Source: Mactra quadrangularis (Eukaryota > Mollusca > Bivalvia > Venerida > Mactridae). Taken from it: a DNA stretch of 64,000 nucleotides. The notes under the pieces are model-generated. The model saw only the letters and a list, made by a program, of their open reading frames with translations. It was not told the origin of the DNA and made no database searches. How positions within the stretch are numbered: position 1 is the stretch's first letter; each line of letters starts with the position of its first letter. The position numbers and the translations under genes are program-made. Shown here piece after piece: positions 54,057 through 64,000 of the stretch. The stretch is taken from assembly GCA_025267735.1 (NCBI GenBank), contig CM046295.1, forward strand, positions 24,166,716 through 24,230,715, given 5' to 3'.

Positions 54057-57000
54057 GTAAGTTTATCTTATATAAGCTTATATATGCATTTCTTCTACCA
54101 TTTCGTTGTCTTCCAGCCATTATATTTATTTCAATTCAACAGTCCTGAAGTTTCAATATTTTTTAATTAAGAGGTCATAGCTTATGGAGCAACAGATGTT
54201 AGGAAACAGCTGATTTGATGTTAAAATAAAGATGTTTAATTTTTGAATGCCACATAACTTCAAAAAGTATCATTTATCTATAAAGTTATTGTGTGACAAG
54301 CAATAGTGATGTATCAATACGGTAAAAAACATAATATAAGATAGTCTTTATTTACCATAACGCAATTTGTTACAATCATTCTACAGCAATTCTCTCATAA
54401 TTGTTGCCAATTTGAAAAGTGAAATGTCGAAAAATGAACAAACTGTAATCATTTAATTTTTAATATAATTGCTAAGTTCAAACATTTGTGGTCATGGAAC
54501 AAAAAAATAACGCACACTATTCTAAGACTAAGAAAGACATACGAGTTCAAAAACTATAGGTCAACTCCTACGTTACGGAACATAGAATCACGAGTACAAT
54601 TAATTGATAACTAGTTTTAAAATGAAAATCTGTATTTCTGTACATGTAAGTAATTTTAAGTATGGAATTTCATTCAATGGGGAATAGTGAGCCAAATTTA
54701 AGCAAATTATTTTGCAATATATACATGCTTGTCAGAATAGTGCAAGCAGAATTCATCATCATTTTTTGTTGTTTAGATAAGATAACGTAACACAATTATG
54801 TCAATATGTGTACTAGTCACATATAGACATGTGGAACATTCTTTTCCAAATTGATAAAAAGTTAAACATATAAGGAACAAAATAAAATGTCAATTAGTTT
54901 GAAACATGACACCGTATACTCATACGTAATGACATATTTGATATGCCCTAGAGTTACGGAACATAGTTTGAAAACAAGTTTGAAACAAGATTTAAGTTTA
55001 TGTTCTGCCATATTACAAAATTATTATACTACTGAGCTTGGAATATAACAAATGAGATATAAGAAGTACGTATGATGATATTAACCTGACTAAAATGCAC
55101 TTTTACTGATATGTTCTAGTGTGTATATCATGTAGATATATGAAATAAACGACACTGATCGTAATGAACATTATAAATAGTCAATAAGTTAGCTATTTGT
55201 TAAAATTACTATGCTAAGCGGCGTTACGGGACATATATTATGGAAAATATTAAGAACCACCACGATGGGATCTAATTATATTAACAACCCATTCGTTTGG
55301 GTTTGACATCATAAGTTTTGGTGATCGTGTAGGTCATATAAGTTCTATTATGCAGTAAAATGGGTAATTTTTAATCCGGGCCAATTAAAACTCGAGGACG
55401 CGATCAAACTTAAGTTAGTGAGAAACAGTGTTTAAATCGACAATCACATTTTAAATGAAATCAAATCCGGAAACGTTTAATAAATTGTAAGCATAGTTTG
55501 GCTTAAATTCAACTTTGGTCAAATGTTGCATTTGATAAATACCTAAAATAAAAGGAAACTGTTTTGTCATATGTGTATTTACGAAGTATTTCTAAAATTG
55601 AACTGGCATAACACTTTGGTATTGCTAAATTTATTTTGTAATATATTTTATTTTCATTAAAATACCGCAATTACTTATTAACTTGTTTACTTGTTTCTTA
55701 CCCTATGATAAAAGTTATTAAAGTAAGAATATCATTAAATAATGATAAATAGTATGGTATCTATCGTTAGTTTAGCAAATGTGGTCTTTGAAGAAATTTG
55801 ATAAGATATTCCATCATATTTTATGCATTCTGAGATTCCTTGCTGTTTTATTCGGATTTTGAATACATATGGCGTAGGTGCAAGAGACGTTTAAAATTGT
55901 CTTTGGGCAACGTCTTTGATGGCTGCTTATGTTGAGATTGGTCATCAGTGGTGAAGACATTTTTTTTTCAAAACAATAACTGGAAAATTCAACTGATAAC
56001 GCACAAGATGAAATGGAACTTTTGAATGATATCAACATTCTCAAATCTTTAGACATACTGATTTCGTGATCATTGTTTTAATGTGTAAGAATCATTGTTA
56101 AGTCAATTCAGACATTGCCAATTTGTTAAATATTCTTTATTGTTGTTATGAATATGATTTTGCATAAATTGGTTACACAAATATTGTTTTGTTACGAATT
56201 TAAAACACATACAGCCGTGTCAAATATGTAAATCTCCACAGACGCAACTATTTTCATCAATTTTCATCATATAAGACTGGAAAACGTTCAGTTAGTCTGT
56301 TTACTTAGTAAAAGTACTGTGATAATGTGAAATACATTCAATTCAGTGATCACGTAAATAGTTATTATTTCAATCTATGTTCCGTAACAAGCTCTCTATA
56401 CTCCGTAACGAAATGAATTTTCATTCTCAATGAAAGAGACATCAACGTTTTTTCTTTCCACTTAAAGAAATATGTCAATGAATGTATTATTAATTGTAAA
56501 ATTTAAACTATGAAAGTCATTCATCACACAAACTTCAGATTTATGCTTCATCCTGTACCTGCACTAAAATATGTTTTTCTTACACACGTACCGTAACTGT
56601 TAGTGCTAAGGCCTAATTTTGCTTTTAACATGTTCTCACGATCAAAAGAAAAATATTGAAAACAATAACAGTTTGTTTCTTCCATAAATTATATCAGATA
56701 ACTTGTCGAATACTTGTTACGGAGAATAGTCGTTACGCAAGACAGGGGTTTTGCAAAAGTTTCCCTCAATAAATATAGAAATAACAATAGAATAACAATA
56801 TAACGCGTTACTTGCACTAGATCTCACCAACGTACAGTGGCAAACAACAATTCAATGTAAAAACACCTATAATGTCGATAGCAACTGTGCTACGCTCGTT
56901 ATGGAAGCATAGTTTCTTATGAGCGACATTTAAAAATTTGAGTTTGGAGTTAATTTGTTCATTCTCTTTTGGACAGATAAAATTCAAACTTTGTTTCTCA

Positions 57001-60000
57001 CGATATTTGACTCATTGTAGTATTAGTAAACGGTTTAACAATTTAGAGCAACATCTTTTGGAAAGTAATTTAACCATGCAAAAATAGTTACGGTACCATA
57101 GGACTGTTTTGGAGACAACCCTAAAATGTGGAAAATCTTAGAATTTCATATTCGTATAAGTAAAATATCTTTAAAATCATACAATTCTCTACGCATGTAT
57201 TGTGAAAAATACATATTATAAACAAACCTGTGATTAATTATTTTTCAAAGCAAATATTAAAAATAGAGCTGGAGACACGGCATTTTTCTACTTATTGAGG
57301 TTTTTGCATAGCAATTTTTTGACAAAAGGCGTAAGTTTTCAATGTTTCTTTTGTACCACTTTAGCAACAACAATCTTACTTAACATTTCTAAGTGATTAA
57401 AACAATAAGTTTTGTTTCACGCTGTGTATATAGTCGTATATAACCTGGAGACACGTATTTTTCAAAATGGTAACCATTTCTGGAGAACGGCTGTCTAATT
57501 TGTCATTTTTAATGTTTAGTTTAGCTTTCTGATTGGTTGCATCTAAGTTTTGTGTTTGTTACAATGGTTATGAATTTATTATTTTAGGATTTAAGAGAAG
57601 TTATAGATAAACAAGCTGAAGAGATCAGAAAATTAAAGAAAATGGTAGAAGCTTACGCCAAGAGAATAAAAGATGGAGAAGGTAATACGTATTGAAATCT
57701 ATAAGTTGATAGAATATAAAAAAATATGTTCAATCTTGTCTAAATAAACCCTCATACATCTTACACTTAATGAAACATTAGAACTACAATTTAAAACTGC
57801 CAGTCGACTTAAATTTCGACTTAAACATTTAATTTATCATCCAATACGTGCTCAATCCATTCGTCTTTTACTTTTTTACTTTGTACTAAAATTCATCTGT
57901 ATAATAAAAAAAAGTTTTTATGGATTATTAACTTGAGCTAATTGGAACCTGATGCATTTCAACTTTTATGTTTACAAGATCTCATAATTTTATGATTTAC
58001 AACATCTCATAATTTTATTTTAACCACACAATACCATATTTCAGCTGCAGAAATCCAAGCAGAGTTAGAACATGAAGAAACAAAGAGTGTAGAGAATGTA
58101 GCACAGATCAAACATCGTGAAAGAAACTATATGGGAATGTTAGAATATAGAAAAGATGATGAAAATACAATTATAAAATTACTGATACTTGGTGAGTAAA
58201 TATATCAATTTGATATTCGGGGAGACTAAATATTATTAAATATTATTAACTACAAACCTAATTGGTCTTATTAGATTAACACTTATGTACCATCTAAAAT
58301 TGAAGATGCACCTCCGTGTTTACACGTGACGACTGCACCATGTGAACAAATATGTGGGTGTGTCTTTACCATGTGACGTTTGATTCTTTTGATGTGTGAA
58401 CCTTCTATAAAGAAGTTGCGTCTCGCAGTTCATCCTTTGGATCAATATTTATGTATAAAATATTATTTTTGAATCCCATCATATAGATACTTTTTAACTA
58501 TATAAAGATAATAATTATTACAACATAGAGTGCTTGATGATTTTTGCAAAATATTTATCATCGTCATCTGTAATTCTTAAACTGACATGATAAAAAGTCT
58601 GGTGGTGACATGTCATTGAACCCCGAAACAAACAAACGCTTAATGCGCAATATTAGTAAAGCCGCCCGGCTAGCTCAGTTAGTAGCACGCAAGTCTACTG
58701 ATCGAGGGGTCGTGGGTTCGATTCCCGGGCTTACTTTTTAAAGCTTGGTCATGAAATTATTTCTACAGCAATAAGCAATATTAGTAACACAATTGCTGCA
58801 AAGGTTATCATCATGATTTGATATTTTTTTATATTATTGTTTTTTCTATTTCTAGATTAAAACCAAAGTTACCATCATAATTTATTATTCTTTATATCGT
58901 TCTTTCTTCTAATTGCAGATTTGAAGTTTGAATTAGTATTGCAGTCATACGTATCACCATGTTCTTATTCTTTTTATTTTTGTTGCATTTCTATTTCTAG
59001 ATTTAAAACCAAATGTAGCATCAGGATTGTTGCCAGGTTTACCATCATATTTATTATTTATGTTTGTAAGACATACAGATTATATCAATGATGAAGAGAA
59101 AGTTAGATCATTCCTTTCTAATACCATAAACGGTATCAAAAAAGTGGTCAAGGTAAGACATTTAGAGTAACTTCCTTTTTTGTTGTTGTTATCCAAAAGT
59201 TATCTTTCATTACTTTGGCTATAAGAGCATAGCAAATTTCTTTGGTAATTGTTAAAAAAGGGCTATCGGCTACCGTGCTACATTGATTAATATTACATTT
59301 TTATATTTTAACTTACTACACAGTCATTTTACTGGTGACTATTGATAAACGAAAAACAAACAATTGTAAGGAGTAAATTTTACATATGGAAACAGATGCA
59401 TATAGCTAAATATATATATATGTAAAGCAGCATGCACCACTATGTAGCCTCATCTTTTATTTACAAAACAATTACTTTCCTCGGATTGTTTTTATTTCAT
59501 GGCTACGTGTAGCCTCATCTTGTATTCACACAATGAGCAGCATTTAACGTGTAGCCTCATCTTGTATTTACACAATGTTAACTCCTGAAAGATGTTTATA
59601 TTTATGCTTTATTTCAATTCTATTTATAGAAACATCATGATGATATAGACAGAGTTACTCTGTGGTTAGCTAATACATGTAGATTCTTTCATACATTGAA
59701 ACAATATAGCGGTGAGAAACAGTTCCAGTCTGCGAACACACCACGTCAGAATGAACATTGTCTACGTAACTTTGATCTAGCAGAATATCGTCAAGTATTT
59801 AGTGATTTAGCTGTATGGATTTACCAGACTTTGATAAAACTTCTAGAAGCAACCATACAACCTTCTATAGGTATGTGTTAGTTTGTTGTTTTATATGAAT
59901 ATTTAACATTTTGTTTAATATACGTATATATGATAAATTGCCAATTGCAGCTATTGGTGTAAAGATGGCATATCAAGCGCTTGGTTGTGTATTACTTTTG

Positions 60001-62807
60001 AATTTTAAAATGATCTTAAACGTTTATATGATATACGGACAATCGATATGAAAACACTGGCAATCTTCATATTGTTCCTTGTGAAGACAAGACAAACTGT
60101 CGACTGTCTGTTAAAATATTTTCATAATATTTTCATTTTTACAAGCGCGATATAACCTTTCTGTGTTAATGCACCGTAAAACCAAAACAAACAAACAAAT
60201 ATTTTGCAAATGCTGTTGCAGGTCCACATGTTTATAACTAAACATTTGTGAATGGTATCCGACGATTGCATTTTAATAAGTTTGACATTGTATACCAACA
60301 CTTTTATTATGTACTGGTGATACCCTTGGATGACAATTTTATTTCTACATCTATTTTCCTACTGGTTGTATATGTAACTTCATAATTATAGTTGATAATA
60401 ATTTATTAACATGGCATGCAAATGGTGTGTATCACAGTATGTAAAATGCCATATGTGTTGCATATAAAAAAGTGATACAAAAAAAGTCTTTTTTGGTCCT
60501 GTAACCTAACCCCGACATTGATAACATGACACTGACATAGATACATGTCCCTGCTATTAACAAACGTACTATAGTTTGATATTTATTATACAGTGGCTGC
60601 TGTCCTAGAACAGGAAGCTATTGCTGGACTTACAGGAAGTAAACCTAGTGGACTAAGAGGACGAACTAGTAACAGAGCTGAGGAGGCACCCGAACACTCA
60701 TTGGATTCACTCATGAAATCTGTAAGTATATACCTGTCAAGTCTCAAGCACATTCAGCATGAGACTCGTGCATATAGAACAGACATCATACTCTCACAGG
60801 ATTCAACTTCTCGCGCAAATTCATAAAAAATAGATAAAAATGAAATATTTTCTAAAATTATATCAGCTAAGAACTTCGTTAGATATGGACAGGGAATAGA
60901 TGCTTTTACAGCGGGATCATCGAAAGAAATATGCATGCAACTTTGTATACATCTCACATATGCAATGATTAAGATAGCATTATCTAAAAACTCTCTGTTT
61001 GCTTCTGATGAATGGTTAAGATTACCGTCAGGTGTAATAAATCGTGTTGTGTTGATTATGTATAACAAATGAGATGTATACCATGTTTTTTGAACAAGTA
61101 AACTGGTTATAGTTTGTACAAATTTGCTGTCATAAAATGATAATTAATTAAATTCCACGATATATCGTGTTGTTCAATACATGTATTAGGATTGTTAAAT
61201 GTGGCTTATTGTATATTTCTGTATCATTGCAGATGAACATGTTTGTAGCAATACTAACCAAACACGCCGTTGATCCGGAGTTAGTCAAACAAATATTTAG
61301 ACAGTTATATTACTTCCTTGGTGCAAGTGCACTTAACAATCTTCTATTGAGAAAAGAAATGTGTAATTGGTCAAAGGGAATGCAAATCAGGTATTTGTGT
61401 TTTGTAGTCTTCCTGTGTGGTTCATCAAGATTTTCAACTGCTTGTACATGTAAAAGAAACGGTGTATAATAACATTACTGTCAACATAAATGTGATGGGA
61501 GTATAACAATATTGAAGACATTATCTGTACTATAGTGCATTAATAGTATCATAAATTACTTTCGGCGCGATATATCCTGTCTGTAATGATGAGCCTTAAA
61601 ACCCAAACAAACAAACTGTACTATAGTTGTAAGACATTTTTGTAGAGGCATTATACATTTTATTACTGGCAATCTCACTGACTAAAATAGTTTATTTGAA
61701 AACAACTTAGAAAAATATGAATTATTTCGAGAGACCTTTCATTTATACGTTTTACCATTTGCTTTGGCCATGGTGGACTATTTTCAACGTATTGAAAGAC
61801 TGTACCAACCTAGGTTCACTTGTAAATATTCTGATGTATATAACTGTTTATGTGCGGCACTCTCAGAAAATCAGGTACCTCACAATGCTTTTGACAGCTG
61901 CATAAATCTGTATTAAATATTTATATATCCATGTGTTATGTTACAGGTATAATATATCATATTTAGAACAATGGTTACGTGATAGTAAACTCCAGGAATC
62001 AGGGGCTGGTGAAACATTGGATCCTATTATACAAGCATCACAATTATTAAAAGCTAGAAAAACAGATGCTGATGTTGATAGTGTTTGTGAGATGTGCTCT
62101 AAGTTAACTATACCTCAGGTAATAGATAATTACTGGTTAGGCCACTATTACGTCAGTATTGACTTTCTGGCAAAGCATATAACATATGCTTTACGTCAAC
62201 TAGGGTTTATACCAACTAAGCACATAAAAATGACAACATGTCCGAGTCAATTTTAACCATTTACCTCCTAGAGTCCCCTTTTGTCCCCTGTAAGGGATTC
62301 TAATACAGTCCCCTTTTTGTCCCCTTTAAACATTATTCTATTAAAACCAAATTCGCACAGAACAAGTAAAAGAAATTGGGAAATATTGTAGATAATTCAC
62401 TTACCTAATGAAAGCTTGAAAGAAAATAGTTTGTTATACTTTGTTTGACTTTGGTATTTTCCATTTAAGAATCTAACAAAATATAAAAATATTGTTGTTA
62501 ATTGAAAATTAATTCATATTCTTATTTAAAACATGATCAGTTTCTGACTTTTGTTACATTATTTCAGATTGTAAAGATATTGAATCTATACACACCAGTT
62601 GACGAGTTTGAAGAAAGAGTTCCAATTTCATTTATACGCAAAATTCAACAGAAATTAAAAGACCGTGAAAGAACTGACAATTCCCTTCCGATGGACTTAA
62701 ATTTTTCCTTTTCAGTAACATTCGCCTTTAATCCTTCCAAGATAGCGCTAGAAAGTATTGAAGTTCCTGAACAATTAGCACTAGGCAACTTAGTGATCAG
62801 ATTGTAG
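53979..62807 (+). CDS. Class V myosin globular (cargo-binding) tail, nine exons
   Basis: Exons 53979-54056, 57588-57681, 58045-58191, 59001-59152, 59630-59870, 60594-60721, 61233-61390, 61947-62118 and 62568-62807 join in frame to 469 residues plus stop. The translation runs along the C-terminal third of animal myosin [102 protein letters not shown] and [13 protein letters not shown]. The DIL domain spans exons 6-8. In full-length myosin V this domain binds vesicle adaptors and folds back on the motor. No motor, IQ or main coiled-coil exon is visible upstream to 37.9 kb. ATG at 53982 inside the first exon could serve as a start if the locus is tail-only. Confidence 0.9.
54057..57587. other. 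Long myosin intron with recurring GTTACGGAAC words
   Basis: 3.5 kb without exon signals. The word TTACGGAACATA or its inverse and close variants occur near 54575, 54955, 55225, 56382, 56400, 56590, 56720 and 57090; CTGGAGACACG recurs near 57270 and 57446. An old repeat or element family is suspected. Confidence 0.45.
57588..57681 (+). CDS. Myosin V tail, exon 2 (coiled-coil end)
   Basis: Acceptor ATTTTAG, donor GAAG|GTAATA; phase 0 in, 1 out. [19 protein letters not shown] shows heptads, corresponding to the distal coiled coil preceding the globular tail. Confidence 0.88.
58045..58191 (+). CDS. Myosin V tail, exon 3
   Basis: Acceptor ATTTCAG, donor CTTG|GTGAGT. Acidic linker, then [20 protein letters not shown], the entry to the globular tail. 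Phase 1 at both ends. Confidence 0.88.
58660..58774 (+). repeat. Short SINE type B with 13-bp target-site duplication
   Basis: GCAATATTAGTAA at 58647-58659 and 58775-58787 flanks a copy with a complete head (CCCGGCTAGCTCAG ... GGGTTCGATTCCCGGGC) but only about 35 nt of body. Confidence 0.88.
58835..58990 (+). repeat. Degenerate copies of the myosin exon-4 acceptor and start
   Basis: 'tttctatttctagattaaaa', then ccaaagttaccatcataattt, at about 58845-58890 repeats the true acceptor and the beginning plus a later part of exon 4 with an internal deletion. TTGCAG|ATTTGAAG at about 58914-58925 may be a second worn copy. Confidence 0.6.
59001..59152 (+). CDS. Myosin V tail, exon 4
   Basis: Acceptor TATTTCTAG, donor AAG|GTAAGA; phase 1 in, 0 out. 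[21 protein letters not shown] and [15 protein letters not shown] correspond to the first helices of the globular tail. Confidence 0.92.
59441..59582 (+). repeat. Short direct repeats GTAGCCTCATCTTGTATT
   Basis: Three copies of 'gtagcctcatcttgtatt' (first one slightly different), the later two followed by acacaatg. Confidence 0.75.
59630..59870 (+). CDS. Myosin V tail, exon 5
   Basis: Acceptor TTTATAG, donor ATAG|GTATGT. It encodes [20 protein letters not shown] and [20 protein letters not shown], the most conserved block of the globular tail. Phase 0 in, 1 out. Confidence 0.94.
60148..60203 (+). repeat. Short SINE tail fragment
   Basis: 'gcgcgatataacctttctg' followed by 'ccgtaaaaccaaaacaaac', the same tail type as at 170 and 61564. 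Confidence 0.5.
60594..60721 (+). CDS. Myosin V tail, exon 6 (start of DIL domain)
   Basis: Acceptor TATACAG, donor TCT|GTAAGT; phase 1 in, 0 out. [20 protein letters not shown] and a Ser/Arg loop match the DIL start. Confidence 0.9.
60754..61068 (-). other. Unrecognised antisense open frame in a myosin intron
   Basis: A 104-codon minus-strand frame (with [19 protein letters not shown]) has protein-like residue balance, which is unusual for this AT-rich DNA. It may be a transposase remnant; no family recognised and no flanking signals. Confidence 0.2.
61233..61390 (+). CDS. Myosin V tail, exon 7 (DIL domain core)
   Basis: Acceptor TTGCAG, donor ATCAG|GTATTT; phase 0 in, 2 out. [21 protein letters not shown] and [19 protein letters not shown] are diagnostic of the myosin V DIL domain. 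Confidence 0.95.
61564..61616 (+). repeat. Short SINE tail fragment
   Basis: 'ggcgcgatatatcctgtctg' then 'cttaaaacccaaacaaacaa'. Third copy of this tail type in the window. Confidence 0.5.
61947..62118 (+). CDS. Myosin V tail, exon 8
   Basis: Acceptor GTTACAG, donor CAG|GTAATA; phase 2 in, 0 out. [12 protein letters not shown] and [14 protein letters not shown] then VCEMCSKLT, matching the end of the DIL domain. Confidence 0.94.
62568..62807 (+). CDS. Myosin V tail, exon 9 and stop
   Basis: Acceptor ATTTCAG; 79 codons and TAG at 62805-62807. [20 protein letters not shown] and [19 protein letters not shown] match the C-terminus of animal myosin V, and the protein ends at the usual point. Confidence 0.94.
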   Translation: MVKILNLYTPVDEFEERVPISFIRKIQQKLKDRERTDNSLPMDLNFSFSVTFAFNPSKIALESIEVPEQLALGNLVIRL

Positions 62808-62912
62808 AACATGTTCCAAAAGAAATTGTGACACTAATCAAACATATCCTGCTAGTATGGATCGATTAACTTTTGGAATTGTTATGTTTGTCATTGTTAA
62901 TTTATACATCAT

Positions 62913-62972
62913 GAGTATAAAATATCACAGGAAATGTATATATACATACATTTCCTGTGATATTTTATACTC
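62913..62972. repeat. Perfect 27-bp hairpin after the myosin stop codon
   Basis: 62913-62939 and 62946-62972 are exact reverse complements (core 'aaaatatcacaggaaatgta') with a 6-nt loop. It starts 106 bp after the stop, probably in the 3' UTR. Confidence 0.9.
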
Positions 62973-62989
62973 CGTTATATGAATATGTT

Positions 62990-63289
62990 TGTTTATTTTA
63001 TTTATTTATTTTATTTATTTATTTATTTTATTGGAGTTAACGCCGTATCAACACAATTTAGGTCATTTCGCGGCGTCCAGCGCACCTAACCTAGCTTTCC
63101 TGGACCATAGTCTATAACCAGTACTCACCTACCCTTCCACAAGGCCGGAAACTTCTCCATATTATCTAATCAATGGAGGAAAATCGACATTATTGTCAAA
63201 TTTTCATGGAAGGGTATAACCTCTCCGGGTGGGATTCGAACCCGCCCCCCTCGGGTACGAGTATCCAAATCCCGGCGCGCTACCAACTG
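62990..63289 (-). repeat. SINE type A, minus strand
   Basis: The reverse of the full unit: an ATTT-rich tail at 62995-63034, body, B box (GGGTTCGAATCCC on its strand) and part of the A box. The first bases of the head are missing at 63289. Confidence 0.9.
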
Positions 63290-63775
63290 CAAAGTGACAC
63301 TTAAGATTTTCCAAACAAACGGTAGCAGATGCCGGTTTGAAAATTTGTACGCTTAACAATTAGTTGAAAGCGAGTGCACTGGCATAGTGTCGGGAACATT
63401 TGCTTGCTAAACTTACCTCGGCATTCCATAGACCGGGCGTTGACAAACATGAAACCAACAGTATGCTAGCTTTATTGCTAGCTATATAGTGTGGATTACC
63501 TGTACCTTACCACTATCGTTATTGGGAAAGGCAACTCGTAAAAACAGCGGCAACCACTAGGATATCTTCAGATAAATGAATTTGCATTTATTTTATCTTA
63601 TGTTATTGTTTCAATTTAGTAGGAGCTCAGTTCTGTATACGTAATTTTATTTTACTCTTCGAACTTAAGCGAGCGATTAACCAAAAACCAAGTCTGCGCG
63701 TTCGTGCCTATTAATTTAAAAAGCGTTTTGTATGGAAAGCCATAAGTCCCGAAGGTAATTTAGAGCGTAAGTTCG

Positions 63776-64000
63776 CTAATCGGCATACAACCCGTAGTCC
63801 GCGTTTCCGCACTTCCGAAGTTACAAAATCCCGAACTCCGAACTTAACACTAATCGGCATTAAACCCGAAGTCCGCGTTTCCGCACTTCCGAAGTTACAA
63901 AATCCCGAACTCCGAACTTACACTAATCGGCATAAAACCCGAAGTCCGCGTTTCCGCAGTTCCGAAGTTACAAAAACCCGAACTCCGAACTTTACATTTT
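63776..64000 (+). repeat. 73-74-bp tandem repeat running off the window
   Basis: Three units starting CTAATCGGCAT at 63776, 63850 and 63923. Each contains 'ccgcgtttccgcacttccga' and CCCGAACTCCGAACTT. CpG-rich relative to its flanks; continues beyond the window. Confidence 0.92.

Noticed and set aside
1..64000. CRISPR array, operons or bacterial features
   Set aside because: All tandem repeats lack unique spacers, and both genes are spliced animal genes.

Overview
The window reads as nuclear DNA of an invertebrate animal, most likely a bivalve or other mollusc. It is AT-rich, its genes have canonical GT-AG introns, and it is packed with tRNA-derived SINEs, palindromic MITEs and minisatellites. 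The lineage call is an inference from repeat style and protein similarity, not a database result.

Two protein-coding loci are supported, both on the + strand. (1) About 1.9-37.9 kb holds a very large POGZ/ZNF280-type zinc-finger gene. A 14.4-kb single exon encodes mostly disordered sequence with about 13 short helix-turn-helix repeats, SUMO-interaction-like motifs and a Cys/His cluster. Fifteen small downstream exons join to it in perfect phase. They encode the POGZ-like C2H2 fingers (exons 3-9), a basic/acidic linker, a highly acidic exon, an Arg/Asp/Ser-rich exon and an RGG C-terminus. The modelled product is at least about 5,780-5,814 residues; the start codon lies upstream of the window. 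The transposase domain of vertebrate POGZ is not seen. (2) At 53,979-62,807, nine exons encode a class V myosin globular (DIL/cargo-binding) tail of 469 residues in one continuous frame. No motor, IQ or main coiled-coil exon is visible in the 16 kb between the genes, so this is a tail-only locus, a gene with remote 5' exons, or a fragment.

The most unusual pattern is at the splice acceptors. Four consecutive exons of the POGZ-like gene (5, 6, 7, 8), and apparently myosin exon 4, are preceded by tandem or degenerate copies of their own 3' splice site, sometimes with the first bases of the exon. At exon 5 the copy is 99 bp, in frame, and differs only synonymously across the coding part.

The rest is mobile and repeated DNA. 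It includes a 2.48-kb hAT element with a target-site duplication and a transposase relic, a 1.14-kb element with inverted termini holding a PIF/Harbinger-like relic, three decayed Ty3/gypsy-like pol fragments on the minus strand, a Tc1/mariner-type MITE, two copies of a C/G-rich MITE, several foldback hairpins, at least four tRNA-derived SINE types (several with exact target-site duplications), and arrays of 30-, 34-, 35-, 46-, 52-, 54- and 73-bp repeats. Clusters of X-box-like and TGACGT motifs lie between the two genes.
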